Shown here piece after piece: positions 33,987 to 43,094 of a DNA stretch of 64,000 bases. Position 1 is the first letter of the stretch. Each line of letters opens with the position of its first letter. Position numbers and translations under genes: made by a program. The notes below the pieces were generated by a model that was not told the DNA's origin, did no database searches, and saw only the letters and a list, made by a program, of their open reading frames with translations. The stretch is from contig CP166702.1 in the NCBI GenBank assembly GCA_051414805.1, positions 4,340,001 through 4,404,000 on the forward strand, in the 5' to 3' direction. The stretch is from Xenophilus sp003671765. Lineage in GTDB: Bacteria > Pseudomonadota > Gammaproteobacteria > Burkholderiales > Burkholderiaceae_C.

Positions 33987-35216
33987 CTAGAACAGCACCC
34001 GGCTGCGAATCGTCCCCGGCACCTTGGCCAGCGCCTCGAGCGCCACGTCGGACGACGCGGCGTCGATGTCGGTCACCACGTAGCCCACCTTCTCGTTCGT
34101 CTGCAGGTACTGCGCCGAGATGTTGATGCGGTGGTCCGCGAACACCTGGTTGATCGCCGACAGCACGCCCGGCACGTTGTGGTGCACGTGCAGCAGCCGG
34201 TGCTTGCCCGGGTGCGCCGGCAGCGCCACCTCCGGGAAGTTCACGCTGCTCGTGGTGGTGCCGTTGTCGCTGTACTTCACCAGCTTCTCGGCCACCTCCA
34301 CGCCGATGTTGGCCTGCGCCTCCATCGTCGAGCCGCCGATGTGCGGCGTGAGGATCACGTTGTCCAGCCCACGCAGCGGCGACTGGAACTCGTCCTTGTT
34401 GCTCTTGGGCTCGGTCGGGAACACGTCGATCGCCGCGCCCAATAGCTTCTTCGCCTTGATCGCCTCGGCCAGCGGCTCGATCTCGACCACCGTCCCGCGG
34501 GAGGCGTTGATCAGGATCGCACCCGGCTTCATCGCCGCGATCTCGGCCGCGCCGATCATCCACTGCGTGGACGGCAGCTCGGGCACGTGCAGGGTCACGA
34601 TGTCGCTCTGGCCCAGCAAATCATGCAGGCTGCGCACCTGCCGCGCGTTGCCCAGCGGCAGCTTGGTCACCACGTCGTAGAAGGCCACGTGCATGCCCAG
34701 CGCCTCGGCCAGCACCGACAGCTGCGCGCCGATGGAGCCGTAGCCCACGATGCCCAGCGTCTTGCCGCGGATCTCGAAGGCGTTCTCGGCGCTCTTGAGC
34801 CAGCCGCCGCGGTGCGCGACGGCGCTCTTCTCGGGCACGCCGCGCAGCAGCAGGATCGCCTCGGCCAGCACCAGCTCGGCCACCGAGCGGGTATTGGAGT
34901 ACGGCGCATTGAACACCGCCACGCCGTGCTCGCGCGCCGAGCCGAGGTCGATCTGGTTGGTGCCGATGCAGAAGGCGCCCACCGCCACCAGCTTGGGCGC
35001 GGCCGCGAACACGTCGGCCGTGAGCTGCGTGCGCGAACGGATACCGAGGAAATGCACGTCGGCCACCTTGGCCTTCAGCTCCTCGCCTTCGAGCGCGCCA
35101 GTGAGCGTCTCGATCTGCGAGTAGCCCGCCGAACGGATCAGCTCCACGCCGGAGGGGTGGATGCCCTCCAGCAGCAGGAACTTGATCTTGTTCTTGTCCA
35201 GGGAGGTCTTGGTCAT
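33987..35216 (-). CDS. serA: D-3-phosphoglycerate dehydrogenase
   Basis: A 409-residue SerA of the E. coli type, the first enzyme of serine synthesis, oxidising 3-phosphoglycerate with NAD+. The N-terminal substrate domain contains GIRSRTQLT and GTNQIDL, the NAD-binding domain has LGIVGYGSIGAQLS (about 157-170), and the C-terminal ACT domain (about 335-409, HVHHNVPGVLSAINQVF) should mediate allosteric inhibition by serine. Length and order are normal. It is transcribed alone, with repeat DNA downstream and a 258-base divergent gap to ugpB. Confidence 0.96.
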   Translation of the reverse strand: MTKTSLDKNKIKFLLLEGIHPSGVELIRSAGYSQIETLTGALEGEELKAKVADVHFLGIRSRTQLTADVFAAAPKLVAVGAFCIGTNQIDLGSAREHGVAVFNAPYSNTRSVAELVLAEAILLLRGVPEKSAVAHRGGWLKSAENAFEIRGKTLGIVGYGSIGAQLSVLAEALGMHVAFYDVVTKLPLGNARQVRSLHDLLGQSDIVTLHVPELPSTQWMIGAAEIAAMKPGAILINASRGTVVEIEPLAEAIKAKKLLGAAIDVFPTEPKSNKDEFQSPLRGLDNVILTPHIGGSTMEAQANIGVEVAEKLVKYSDNGTTTSSVNFPEVALPAHPGKHRLLHVHHNVPGVLSAINQVFADHRINISAQYLQTNEKVGYVVTDIDAASSDVALEALAKVPGTIRSRVLF

Positions 35217-35474
35217 GACACAGGCGGCCGGTACGAAGCCAGTGAAGGAATGAAGGAGCCAGCCAGCCTAGCATGGTGCGCCGCAGCACACTCCCGGTGC
35301 GGCTATTGGGCAAGGTCGGCGCCGCGTGCTGCCGCGTGAGCGACAGGCGTGCACCGAAAAAGGGTTTCCCCCCTTCGCAGCCGGGGGCCGCCCGTGCGAC
35401 AAACACCCGCCGCCGCGCTGTCACACAAAGCGAATAGCATGCGCGGCTTTGTCATTTTCAGCAGGAGTCTTTGC

Positions 35475-36785
35475 ATGCGATTCAACACGCTCACCTCGGC
35501 CGCCGCACTGGCCGTCGCGTTCGCCCTCCCGGCGCACGCCCAGACCGAGATCCAGTGGTGGCACTCCATGAGCGGTCCGCTCGGCGAATGGGTCAACGAC
35601 CTCGCCAAGCAGTACAACGAGAGCCAGAAGGACTACAAGGTGGTGCCCACTTACAAGGGCCAGTACGACGAGTCGATGACCGCCGCCATCGCCGCCTTCC
35701 GCGCCGGCAACGCGCCGGACATCCTGCAGGTGTTCGAGGTGGGCACCGCGACCATGATGGCCTCGAAGAACGCCATCAAGCCCGTGGGCGAGGTCATGAC
35801 CTCCGGCGGCGCCAAGTTCGATCCGACGGTCTACATCTCCGCCGTGGCCGGCTACTACACCGCGCCCAACGGCCAGATGCTGAGCTTCCCCTTCAACAGC
35901 TCGACGACCATCTTCTACTACAACAAGGACGCCTTCAAGGCGGCCGGCCTCGACCCCGAGAAGGCGCCCACCACCTGGCCCGAAGTGTTCGCGGCGGCCG
36001 ACAAGCTCAAGGCCAGCGGCCACAAGTGCCCCTTCACCACCAGCTGGATGAGCTGGACCCAGCTCGAGAGCTTCTCGGCCTGGCACAACACCCTGTACGC
36101 GACCGAGAACAACGGCTTCGGCGGCACCAAGGCGCGCCTGGCCTTCAACTCGCCGCTGCAGGTCAAGCACTTCGAGAACCTGGCCAAGATGGCCAAGGAC
36201 GGCACCTTCGTCTACAAGGGCCGCAACAACACGCCCGACGCCGCCTTCCCCTCGGGCGAGTGCGCCATGATGACCGGCTCCTCGGGCCTGTACGCGCGCG
36301 TGGCCAAGGACGCGAAGTTCAAGTACGGCATCTCCACCCTGCCCTACTACCCCGACGTGAAGGGCGCACCCCAGAACACCGTCATCGGCGGTGCCAGCCT
36401 GTGGGTGATGGCCGGCAAGTCGCCCGAGAAGTACAAGGGCGTGGCCAGCTTCTTCACCTTCCTGTCCGACACCAAGGTGCAGTCCGAAAGCCACAAGCGC
36501 ACCGGCTACCTGCCGATCACCACCGCCGCCTACAAGCTGACCGACGCCTCGGGCTTCTACCAGAAGAACCCCGGGACCGACGTGGCCGTGACGCAGATGA
36601 TCCGCAAGACCACCGACAAGTCGCGCGGCATCCGCCTGGGCAACTTCGTGCAGATCCGCACCATCGTCGACGAGGAAACCGAACAGATCTGGAGCGGCAA
36701 GAAGACCGCCAAGGAAGCGCTGGACGCGGCCGTCAAGCGCGGCGACGAGCAACTGGAGCGATTCCAGAAGGCAAACAAAGGCTGA
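35475..36785 (+). CDS. ugpB: Glycerol-3-phosphate ABC transporter binding protein
   Basis: A 436-residue periplasmic binding protein with a clean signal peptide (residues 1-22, ending ALPAHAQ) and UgpB signatures (EIQWWHSMSGPLGEWVNDL at the mature start, FNSSTTIFYYNKDAFKAAGLDP). It captures sn-glycerol-3-phosphate or glycerophosphodiesters. The ATG at 35475 has an AGGAG site and starts the signal peptide; the frame is open to 35349. It heads the run ugpB-A-E-C-Q. Confidence 0.95.
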   Translation: MRFNTLTSAAALAVAFALPAHAQTEIQWWHSMSGPLGEWVNDLAKQYNESQKDYKVVPTYKGQYDESMTAAIAAFRAGNAPDILQVFEVGTATMMASKNAIKPVGEVMTSGGAKFDPTVYISAVAGYYTAPNGQMLSFPFNSSTTIFYYNKDAFKAAGLDPEKAPTTWPEVFAAADKLKASGHKCPFTTSWMSWTQLESFSAWHNTLYATENNGFGGTKARLAFNSPLQVKHFENLAKMAKDGTFVYKGRNNTPDAAFPSGECAMMTGSSGLYARVAKDAKFKYGISTLPYYPDVKGAPQNTVIGGASLWVMAGKSPEKYKGVASFFTFLSDTKVQSESHKRTGYLPITTAAYKLTDASGFYQKNPGTDVAVTQMIRKTTDKSRGIRLGNFVQIRTIVDEETEQIWSGKKTAKEALDAAVKRGDEQLERFQKANKG

Positions 36786-36826
36786 CGCCTTTGTTCGCTT
36801 CGCGGCTCTTGTGGCACCCCACCCTG

Positions 36827-36849
36827 CCCTCCCCGCCGAGCGGGGAGGG
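36827..36849 (+). repeat. Intercistronic hairpin between ugpB and ugpA
   Basis: A perfect 10-base-pair stem CCCTCCCCGC/GCGGGGAGGG with loop CGA and no T-tract. By position it could stabilise the ugpB end of the message and favour the binding protein over the permeases. Confidence 0.6.
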
Positions 36850-36930
36850 TGCCTGCCGGTGATGTAAAGGCACAGTAGACTCGCACGCCCGCGCTGGGTC
36901 CCAGCCGGGCGTTTCTGTTTCAGAGGCTTC

Positions 36931-37812
36931 ATGGAAAAACGCGTCCTCTTTCGATCCGGCTGGCTGCCCTGGCTGCTCATCGCACCGCAGATGGCGGTGA
37001 TCCTGGTCTTCTTCTTCTGGCCGGCCAGCCAGGCCATCCTGCAGTCGATGCAGTCGGAAGACGCCTTCGGCACCTCGGTCGCCTTCGTCGGGCTGGAGAA
37101 CTTCAAGACGCTGTTCGCAGACCCGGCCTACATCGACTCCTTCAAGGTCACGGCGCTGTTCTCGGTGCTCGTGGCGGGCAGCGGCATCGCGCTGTCGCTG
37201 GTGCTGGCGATCTTCGCCGACCGCATCCTGCGCGGCAGCCTGTTCTACAAGACCTTCCTGATCATTCCCTACGCGGTGGCGCCGGCCATCGCGGGCGTGC
37301 TGTGGGTGTTCATGTTCTCGCCCAGCATCGGCGTGGTGGCCTACGGGCTGCGCAAGATCGGCGTCGACTGGAACCACCTGCTCAACTCCAACCAGGCGCT
37401 CACGCTGATCGTGGTGGCTGCCGTGTGGAAGCAGATCTCGTACAACTTCCTGTTCTTCCTCGCCGGGCTGCAGTCGATTCCCAAGGCGCTGATCGAGGCG
37501 GCCTCGATCGATGGCGCCGGTCCGTGGCGGCGCTTCTGGAGCATCCAGCTGCCGCTGCTGTCGCCCACCACCTTCTTCCTGCTGGTCATCAACGTGGTCT
37601 ACGCCTTCTTCGACACCTTCGCGATCGTGCACGCCACGACCGAAGGCGGCCCGGGCCGCGACACCTCGATCCTGGTTTACAAGGTCTGGCACGACGGCTT
37701 CAAGGCGCTGGACCTGGGCGGCTCGGCCGCGCAGTCGGTGGTGCTGATGGTCATCGTCGTCGCCTTGACGGTGATCCAGTTCCGCTACGTCGAGAAGAAA
37801 GTCCAATACTGA
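36931..37812 (+). CDS. ugpA: Glycerol-3-phosphate ABC transporter permease UgpA
   Basis: A 293-residue inner-membrane permease with six hydrophobic segments and the EAA loop (ALIEAASIDGAGPWRRFWSIQLP, about 188-210) that contacts the ATPase. The start MEKRVLFRS matches UgpA. It forms the channel with UgpE; the two are separated by 39 bases. Confidence 0.95.
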   Translation: MEKRVLFRSGWLPWLLIAPQMAVILVFFFWPASQAILQSMQSEDAFGTSVAFVGLENFKTLFADPAYIDSFKVTALFSVLVAGSGIALSLVLAIFADRILRGSLFYKTFLIIPYAVAPAIAGVLWVFMFSPSIGVVAYGLRKIGVDWNHLLNSNQALTLIVVAAVWKQISYNFLFFLAGLQSIPKALIEAASIDGAGPWRRFWSIQLPLLSPTTFFLLVINVVYAFFDTFAIVHATTEGGPGRDTSILVYKVWHDGFKALDLGGSAAQSVVLMVIVVALTVIQFRYVEKKVQY

Positions 37813-37851
37813 TGCGCTCCCCTGCCCTTCCTTTCGCCCGGAGCTCCACTC

Positions 37852-38700
37852 ATGGTTGAACGCCGCCCCGGCCTCACGCTGCTGTCGCACCTGGTGCTGA
37901 TCCTGGGCATCGTGATTGTCGTCTTCCCGATCTACCTGGCCTTCGTCGCGTCCACCCACACGCGCGACGAGATCCTGAAGGTGCCGATGCCGATCACCCC
38001 CGGCTCGCACCTGGTGGAGAACTACACCGCCGCGCTCACCGGCGCCGACACCCAGGGCGCCCGCGTGGTGGTGGGCCGCATGATGTGGATCAGCTTCGTG
38101 ACGGCCATGGTCATCGCGCTGGGCAAGATCGCCATCTCGCTGCTGTCGGCCTTCGCCATCGTGTACTTCCGCTTCCCGTTCAAGAAGATCGTCTTCTGGA
38201 TGATCTTCGTGACGCTGATGCTGCCGGTGGAGGTGCGCATCCTGCCCACCTACAAGGTGCTGGCGGACCTCAACATGCTCAACACCTACGCGGGCCTGAC
38301 GGTGCCGCTGATTGCCTCGGCCACGGCGACCTTCCTGTTCCGGCAGTTCTTCCTGTCCGTGCCCGACGAACTGGTGGAGGCGGCGCGCATCGACGGCGCC
38401 GGGCCGATGCGCTTCTTCAAGGACGTGCTGGTGCCGCTGTCGCAGACCTCCATCGCCGCCCTGTTCGTGATCCAGTTCATCTACGGCTGGAACCAGTACC
38501 TCTGGCCGCTGCTGGCCACCACCACCGAGGACATGTACCCGGTGGTGATCGGCATCAAGCGGATGATCGCCAGCGGCGACGCCGCGGTGGACTGGAACCT
38601 GGTCATGGCCACCGCCATGCTGGCTCTCATCCCACCGGCCATCGTCGTGGTCCTCATGCAGCGCTGGTTCGTCAAGGGCCTGGTCGACACCGAAAAGTAA
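37852..38700 (+). CDS. ugpE: Glycerol-3-phosphate ABC transporter permease UgpE
   Basis: A 282-residue permease with six membrane segments and the EAA motif ELVEAARIDGAGPMRFFKDVLVP (about 170-192). The N-terminus MVERRPGLTLLSHLVLILGI is typical of UgpE. It partners UgpA and is followed by ugpC after 23 bases. Confidence 0.95.
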   Translation: MVERRPGLTLLSHLVLILGIVIVVFPIYLAFVASTHTRDEILKVPMPITPGSHLVENYTAALTGADTQGARVVVGRMMWISFVTAMVIALGKIAISLLSAFAIVYFRFPFKKIVFWMIFVTLMLPVEVRILPTYKVLADLNMLNTYAGLTVPLIASATATFLFRQFFLSVPDELVEAARIDGAGPMRFFKDVLVPLSQTSIAALFVIQFIYGWNQYLWPLLATTTEDMYPVVIGIKRMIASGDAAVDWNLVMATAMLALIPPAIVVVLMQRWFVKGLVDTEK

Positions 38701-38723
38701 GAACGCGAGAACACGAGAAAAGC

Positions 38724-39734
38724 ATGTCCGGTATTTCCCTTCGCAACGTCATCAAGCGCTACGGCAAGGGCGCCAAGGCCAACCAGGTCATCCACGGCGT
38801 GAGCGCCGACATCAAGGACGGCGAGTTCGTCGTCATCGTCGGGCCGTCGGGCTGCGGCAAGTCCACGCTGCTGCGTATGGTGGCGGGTCTGGAAGAAGTC
38901 TCGGCCGGCGAGATCGCCATCGGCAGCCGCGTGGTCAACGACATCGAGCCGGCGCAGCGCGACATCGCGATGGTGTTCCAGAACTACGCGCTGTACCCGC
39001 ACATGTCGAACTTCGACAACATGGCCTACGGCCTGCGCATCCAGGGCGTGCCCAAGGACGAGATCAAGGCCCGCGTCGACAAGGCCGCGAAGATCCTCGA
39101 GCTGGGCCACCTGCTCCAGCGCAAGCCGCGCGAGCTGTCGGGCGGACAGCGCCAGCGCGTGGCCATGGGCCGCGCCATCGTGCGTCAGCCGCAGGTCTTC
39201 CTGTTCGACGAGCCGCTGTCCAACCTGGACGCCAAGCTGCGCGCGCAGACCCGGCTCGAGATCCAGAAGCTGCACCGCGAGCTGGGCATCACGTCCCTCT
39301 TCGTCACCCACGACCAGGTCGAGGCCATGACGCTGGCGCAGCGCATCATCGTGATGAACGCCGGCGTCATGGACCAGTTCGGCACGCCCGAGGAGGTCTA
39401 CAACACGCCGGCCACCACCTTCGTGGCCAGCTTCATCGGCTCGCCGCCGATGAATCTGCTCAAGCAGGCACCGGGCGTGCGCACGGGCCAGATCCTGGGC
39501 ATCCGTCCCGAGCACATCGTGCTGGACGACAGCGGCTGGACGGTGAACATCGAGCAGGTCGAGCTGCTGGGCGCCGAGCGCCTGATCTACGGCCGCATCG
39601 GCGATGAGCAGATCATCATGCGCGCCGACGAATCGCAGCGCGCGCCGAAGGTCGGCGAGACGGTGGGCATGGCGGCGCGGCCCGACAAGCTGCACTGGTT
39701 CGACGCCGGCTCCGGAAAAAGAGCCGCCAACTGA
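38724..39734 (+). CDS. ugpC: Glycerol-3-phosphate ABC transporter ATPase
   Basis: A 336-residue MalK-type ATPase: Walker A GPSGCGKST at residues 40-48, signature LSGGQRQRVAMGRA, Walker B VFLFDEPLSNLD, the switch histidine in FVTHDQVEAM, and a C-terminal TOBE-like regulatory domain (about 240-336). It drives UgpAE. Its stop shares one base with the ugpQ start (TGATG), so the phosphodiesterase is translationally coupled. Confidence 0.95.
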   Translation: MSGISLRNVIKRYGKGAKANQVIHGVSADIKDGEFVVIVGPSGCGKSTLLRMVAGLEEVSAGEIAIGSRVVNDIEPAQRDIAMVFQNYALYPHMSNFDNMAYGLRIQGVPKDEIKARVDKAAKILELGHLLQRKPRELSGGQRQRVAMGRAIVRQPQVFLFDEPLSNLDAKLRAQTRLEIQKLHRELGITSLFVTHDQVEAMTLAQRIIVMNAGVMDQFGTPEEVYNTPATTFVASFIGSPPMNLLKQAPGVRTGQILGIRPEHIVLDDSGWTVNIEQVELLGAERLIYGRIGDEQIIMRADESQRAPKVGETVGMAARPDKLHWFDAGSGKRAAN

Positions 39735-40483
39735 TGACCGCTGGCACCCTGCCCGCCTGGCCCTACCCCCGCTGGATCGCCCACCGCGGTGCCGGCAAGC
39801 TGGCGCCCGAGAACACGCTGGCCGCCTTCCGCCTGGGCGCGGAACACGGCTATCGCATGTTCGAGTGCGACGCCAAGCTCAGCAGCGACGGCGTGGTGTT
39901 CCTCATGCACGACGCCACGCTGGACCGCACCACCGATGGCCACGGCATCGGCGGCGAGCAGCCCTGGCACGCGCTCTCGCAGCGCGACGCGGGCGGCTGG
40001 CATTCGCGCCGCTACGCCGGCGAGCCGCTGCCCACGCTGGCGGCGCTGGCGCGCTTCTGCCTCGCCAACGGGCATTTGCTGAACATCGAGATCAAGCCGA
40101 CGCCGGGCACCGACGACGCCACCGGCGCGGCCGTGGCGCGCGAGGCGGCGGCGTTGTGGTCGGGTGCGGCCGTGCCGCCGCTGCTCACCTCCTTCAAGCC
40201 GCACGCGCTGGCCGCCGCACGCGAAACCGCCCCGGCCCTGCCGCGCGGCCTGCTGCTCGACACGCTGCCGGACGGCTGGCTCGACACCGCCCGCACGCTG
40301 GGCTGCCAGGCCGTCGTCTGCAACCATGCCTTGTGGGATGCCACCACCGTGGCCGTCGCCAAGGCCGCCGGCCTGCGCACGCTGAGCTACACCGTCAACG
40401 ACGAGTGGGCGGCGCAACGGCTCATCGACCTGGGCACCGACGGCATCATCACCGACCGGGTCGACCTGTTCGCGCCGGCCTGA
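39734..40483 (+). CDS. ugpQ: Glycerophosphodiester phosphodiesterase
   Basis: A 249-residue cytoplasmic GDPD. The catalytic HRGAGKLAPENTLAAF and the acidic FECDAKLSSDGVVFLMHD are present, with the later EIKPTPG. It cleaves imported glycerophosphodiesters to glycerol-3-phosphate and an alcohol, completing the ugp system. Confidence 0.95.
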   Translation: MTAGTLPAWPYPRWIAHRGAGKLAPENTLAAFRLGAEHGYRMFECDAKLSSDGVVFLMHDATLDRTTDGHGIGGEQPWHALSQRDAGGWHSRRYAGEPLPTLAALARFCLANGHLLNIEIKPTPGTDDATGAAVAREAAALWSGAAVPPLLTSFKPHALAAARETAPALPRGLLLDTLPDGWLDTARTLGCQAVVCNHALWDATTVAVAKAAGLRTLSYTVNDEWAAQRLIDLGTDGIITDRVDLFAPA

Positions 40484-40504
40484 GCACCGCGGCCGCGGCA
40501 CGGC

Positions 40505-41509
40505 TCAAGCGTCGAGCTTGATGCCGGCGTCGCGCGCGATGCCCTGCCACAGCCTGAGGTCCTCGCGCACGAGGCGCCCGAACTCCTCGGGCGAGCGCTG
40601 CGGCGTGTTGTCGTCGAGGTTCAGGGCCATGCGGCGGTCCTTCAGTTCGGGGGCGAGCAGTGCGGCGCGCACATGGCGGTTCACCGTCTCGACCACGGCC
40701 GCCGGTGCGCCCCTGGGCGCGAAGACGCCGTACCACGCGTCGGCGTCGAAGCGGTAGCCCTGCTGCGTCAGCGTCTGCACCTCGGACATCTGCGGGCTGC
40801 GCTGCGTGCCGCTGAGCGCCAGGCAGCGCAGCTTGCCGGACTTGACGAGCGGCACCAGGCTGCTGACGTCCACCCAGGCGATCTGGATGTTGCCGCCCTG
40901 CATGTCCTGGTAGATCTGCGGCATGGTCTTGTAGGGCACGTGGCGCAGGTCGAGCCCGGCCTTGGCCTTGACCCATTCCATCACCAGGTGCCCGGTCGAG
41001 CCCACGCCCCAGCTCGCGTAGTTGAGCGCGCCGGGGGGCCGCGCCTTCACGGCGGCGATGAACTCCTGCAGGTTGCGCGCCGGGAAGTCCGGCGTCGCGA
41101 CCAGGGCGATGCCGCCGACGCCGACCTGGACGATCGGCACGGTGTCGCGGACGACATCGAAGCTCAGGTTCGGCTGCACGGCCTGGTTGATGACGGTGGA
41201 GGACGAGCTGAGCCAAGCCAGCGTGTAGCCGTCGGGAGCCGCCCGCACGAGTTGCTCGGCGGCCAGCACGCCATTGGCGCCGGGTTTGTTGTCCACCACG
41301 ACGGGCTGCTTGACGGCCTGCGCCAGCGCGTCGCTGAACAGGCGGCACAGCAGGTCGGCGCCGCTGCCGGCCCCGCTGGGCACGATCATGCGAATCGGCC
41401 GCGACGGCCAGGTGTCCTCGGCGCGGACGCCGGTGGCGCCGGCGAGGCCCGCGGCGCCGAGCATGGCAAGCAGCTGGCGGCGATGAAGGGGCTGGGAGGG
41501 AAATGGCAT
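40505..41509 (-). CDS. Tripartite tricarboxylate transporter (Bug) binding protein
   Basis: A 334-residue periplasmic binding protein of the Bug family: an RRQLLAMLGAAGLAGA signal, then WPSRPIRMIVPSGAGSGAD, VDNKPGANG and VPYKTMPQIYQDMQGG. The signal has a twin-arginine look. It binds an organic acid or aromatic compound; such genes are often present without permease partners, as here. The ATG at 41509 has an AGGAG site. It lies 54 bases after the CMD-SDR fusion gene on the same strand. Confidence 0.92.
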   Translation of the reverse strand: MPFPSQPLHRRQLLAMLGAAGLAGATGVRAEDTWPSRPIRMIVPSGAGSGADLLCRLFSDALAQAVKQPVVVDNKPGANGVLAAEQLVRAAPDGYTLAWLSSSSTVINQAVQPNLSFDVVRDTVPIVQVGVGGIALVATPDFPARNLQEFIAAVKARPPGALNYASWGVGSTGHLVMEWVKAKAGLDLRHVPYKTMPQIYQDMQGGNIQIAWVDVSSLVPLVKSGKLRCLALSGTQRSPQMSEVQTLTQQGYRFDADAWYGVFAPRGAPAAVVETVNRHVRAALLAPELKDRRMALNLDDNTPQRSPEEFGRLVREDLRLWQGIARDAGIKLDA

Positions 41510-41563
41510 GGGTGTCTCCTGGTGGTTGTCGTCGGGTTCCATCGCCGGGATGGCCGGCCGCGC

Positions 41564-42982
41564 TCAGGCCGCTTCGGGCTGGCGCACGGTGCTGATCGAC
41601 AACCCGCCGTCGGCGATCAGCACCTGCCCGTTCACGTACGAGGACTCGGACGAGAGCAGGAACAGCGTGCCGTGCGCCACCTCCCAGCCCGTGCCCTGGC
41701 GGCCGAAAGGCAGGGGCCGCGCGGCACGGTTCGGCCGGTTGCGCGTGGCGTCGCGGCCCAGGGGCGTGTCGATCAGGCCCGGCGCGATCACGTTGGCCCG
41801 CAGCCCCTGGCCGTGGGTGGCGTAGGCCGTGGAGCGGCACAGCGCCGCCAGGGCCGCCTTGGAGCACTCGTACACCGGCAGGCCGCTGAGCGGCGAGATG
41901 GAGGCGGTGGACGAGACGAAGACCATCGAGCCACCGGGCGCCATCACCGCGGCCGCCGCCTGGGCGCACAGCATGTGGGCGCGCAGGTTCACGTCCATCA
42001 CCGCGTCCCAGGCCTCGGCCGTCTCGTTGCCGAAGCGGCTGCTGTTGCCGATGCCGACGTTGAGCACCAGCCCGTCCAGTCCGCCCATGGCTTCGGTCGC
42101 CTCGCGCACCAGGCGCGTGATCTCTTCGGGCTTCGACACGTCGGCCTGCAGCGCGTGGGCACGGCCGCCTTCGCGCCCGGCCCAATCCACGCTTTCCTGT
42201 GCGCTGGCGAGGTCCAGGTCGGCGCAGGCCACCGTGGCGCCCTCCCGGGCGAACAGCACGGTCATCGCGCGGCCGTTGCCCACCGGCGGATCGGCATCGA
42301 CGGTGCGGCGCTGGCCGCCGCCGACGACGAGCACACGCCGCCCGGCCAGCCGACCCGCGGGGCGGGCACGGCCCAGCGCGGGGGCGAAGAGCTGGCGCGA
42401 CGGGTCGGCTTCGGGCGCCTGCGGTGCCGGGGTTGCCGCGGCGGCCCGCTCGATGGTGAGCGGCGCGGCGTGCGCGTCCTCCACCTCCAGCTCCAGGTTC
42501 TCCAGCAGCCGGCTGACCAGCATGTAGAAGCCGATGGTGACGATCACCTCCATCTGCTCCTGCGCCGAGCAATGCGCGGCCAGGGCGCGGTAGAGCGGCT
42601 CCGGTGCCTTGACCTGGCGCACCACGGCGTCGGTGAAGGCCAGCACGGCCTTCTCGCGTTCGTCGAACAGCGGGCTCGCCGGGTCGGCAAGCGCGGCCTC
42701 GATCTTGTCTTCGGCCATGCCCAGGCCGCGCGCCACGCGGCGGTGCTGATGCACTTCGTAGTGGGCCTCGCTCAGGGCACCGACGCGCAGGATCACCAGT
42801 TCGCGCAGCTCGGGCGCGAGCGACGAACGGCGCAGGATCGCGCCGCCCAGGCCGAGGAAGCCTTCGGCCACCTCGGGCGCATGGGGCAGCACGCGGTACA
42901 GGTCGAGCGGGGGTCGCGAACGCAGCAATTCGCCCAGCGGGCCGGGGACCTGGCTCAGGTCGAACAGGGGAAGGCGGGCCAT
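41564..42982 (-). CDS. Carboxymuconolactone decarboxylase-like / short-chain dehydrogenase fusion
   Basis: A 472-residue two-domain protein. Residues 1-190 are an AhpD/CMD-like all-helical domain; the usual CxxC is absent and instead EAHYEVHQH is present, as in lactone-decarboxylase-type members. After an Ala/Pro linker, residues 215-465 form an SDR domain with catalytic Ser, Tyr and Lys in SSTASI and PVYECSKAAL. The nucleotide-binding loop has an insertion, GGGQRRTVDADPPVGNGRA. It likely acts on a ring-cleavage product or other hydroxy/keto compound; the substrate is unknown. It is divergent from a LacI regulator. Confidence 0.85.
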   Translation of the reverse strand: MARLPLFDLSQVPGPLGELLRSRPPLDLYRVLPHAPEVAEGFLGLGGAILRRSSLAPELRELVILRVGALSEAHYEVHQHRRVARGLGMAEDKIEAALADPASPLFDEREKAVLAFTDAVVRQVKAPEPLYRALAAHCSAQEQMEVIVTIGFYMLVSRLLENLELEVEDAHAAPLTIERAAAATPAPQAPEADPSRQLFAPALGRARPAGRLAGRRVLVVGGGQRRTVDADPPVGNGRAMTVLFAREGATVACADLDLASAQESVDWAGREGGRAHALQADVSKPEEITRLVREATEAMGGLDGLVLNVGIGNSSRFGNETAEAWDAVMDVNLRAHMLCAQAAAAVMAPGGSMVFVSSTASISPLSGLPVYECSKAALAALCRSTAYATHGQGLRANVIAPGLIDTPLGRDATRNRPNRAARPLPFGRQGTGWEVAHGTLFLLSSESSYVNGQVLIADGGLSISTVRQPEAA

Positions 42983-43063
42983 CGAGTCTCCAATCGTTCA
43001 GAAATCGTTTGCGGAATGCTCGTGCATGCCGTCCAGGCGATAAATGGCGGCATCCCTACAATC

Positions 43064-43076
43064 GTTTTCCGAAAAC
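43064..43076. promoter_or_regulatory. Candidate LacI-family operator
   Basis: GTTTTC-C-GAAAAC is a near-perfect 13-base palindrome, 18 bases before the regulator ATG. Two further ATCGTT half-sites lie at 42992-43009 in the same 112-base divergent gap. Typical size and symmetry for autoregulation. Confidence 0.5.
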
Positions 43077-43094
43077 CTGCAAACTTTTCAGAGC

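Noticed and set aside
35418..35455. Pho box before ugpB
   Set aside because: TGTCAC and TGTCAT are 31 bases apart and not in the 11-base direct-repeat spacing of PhoB sites.
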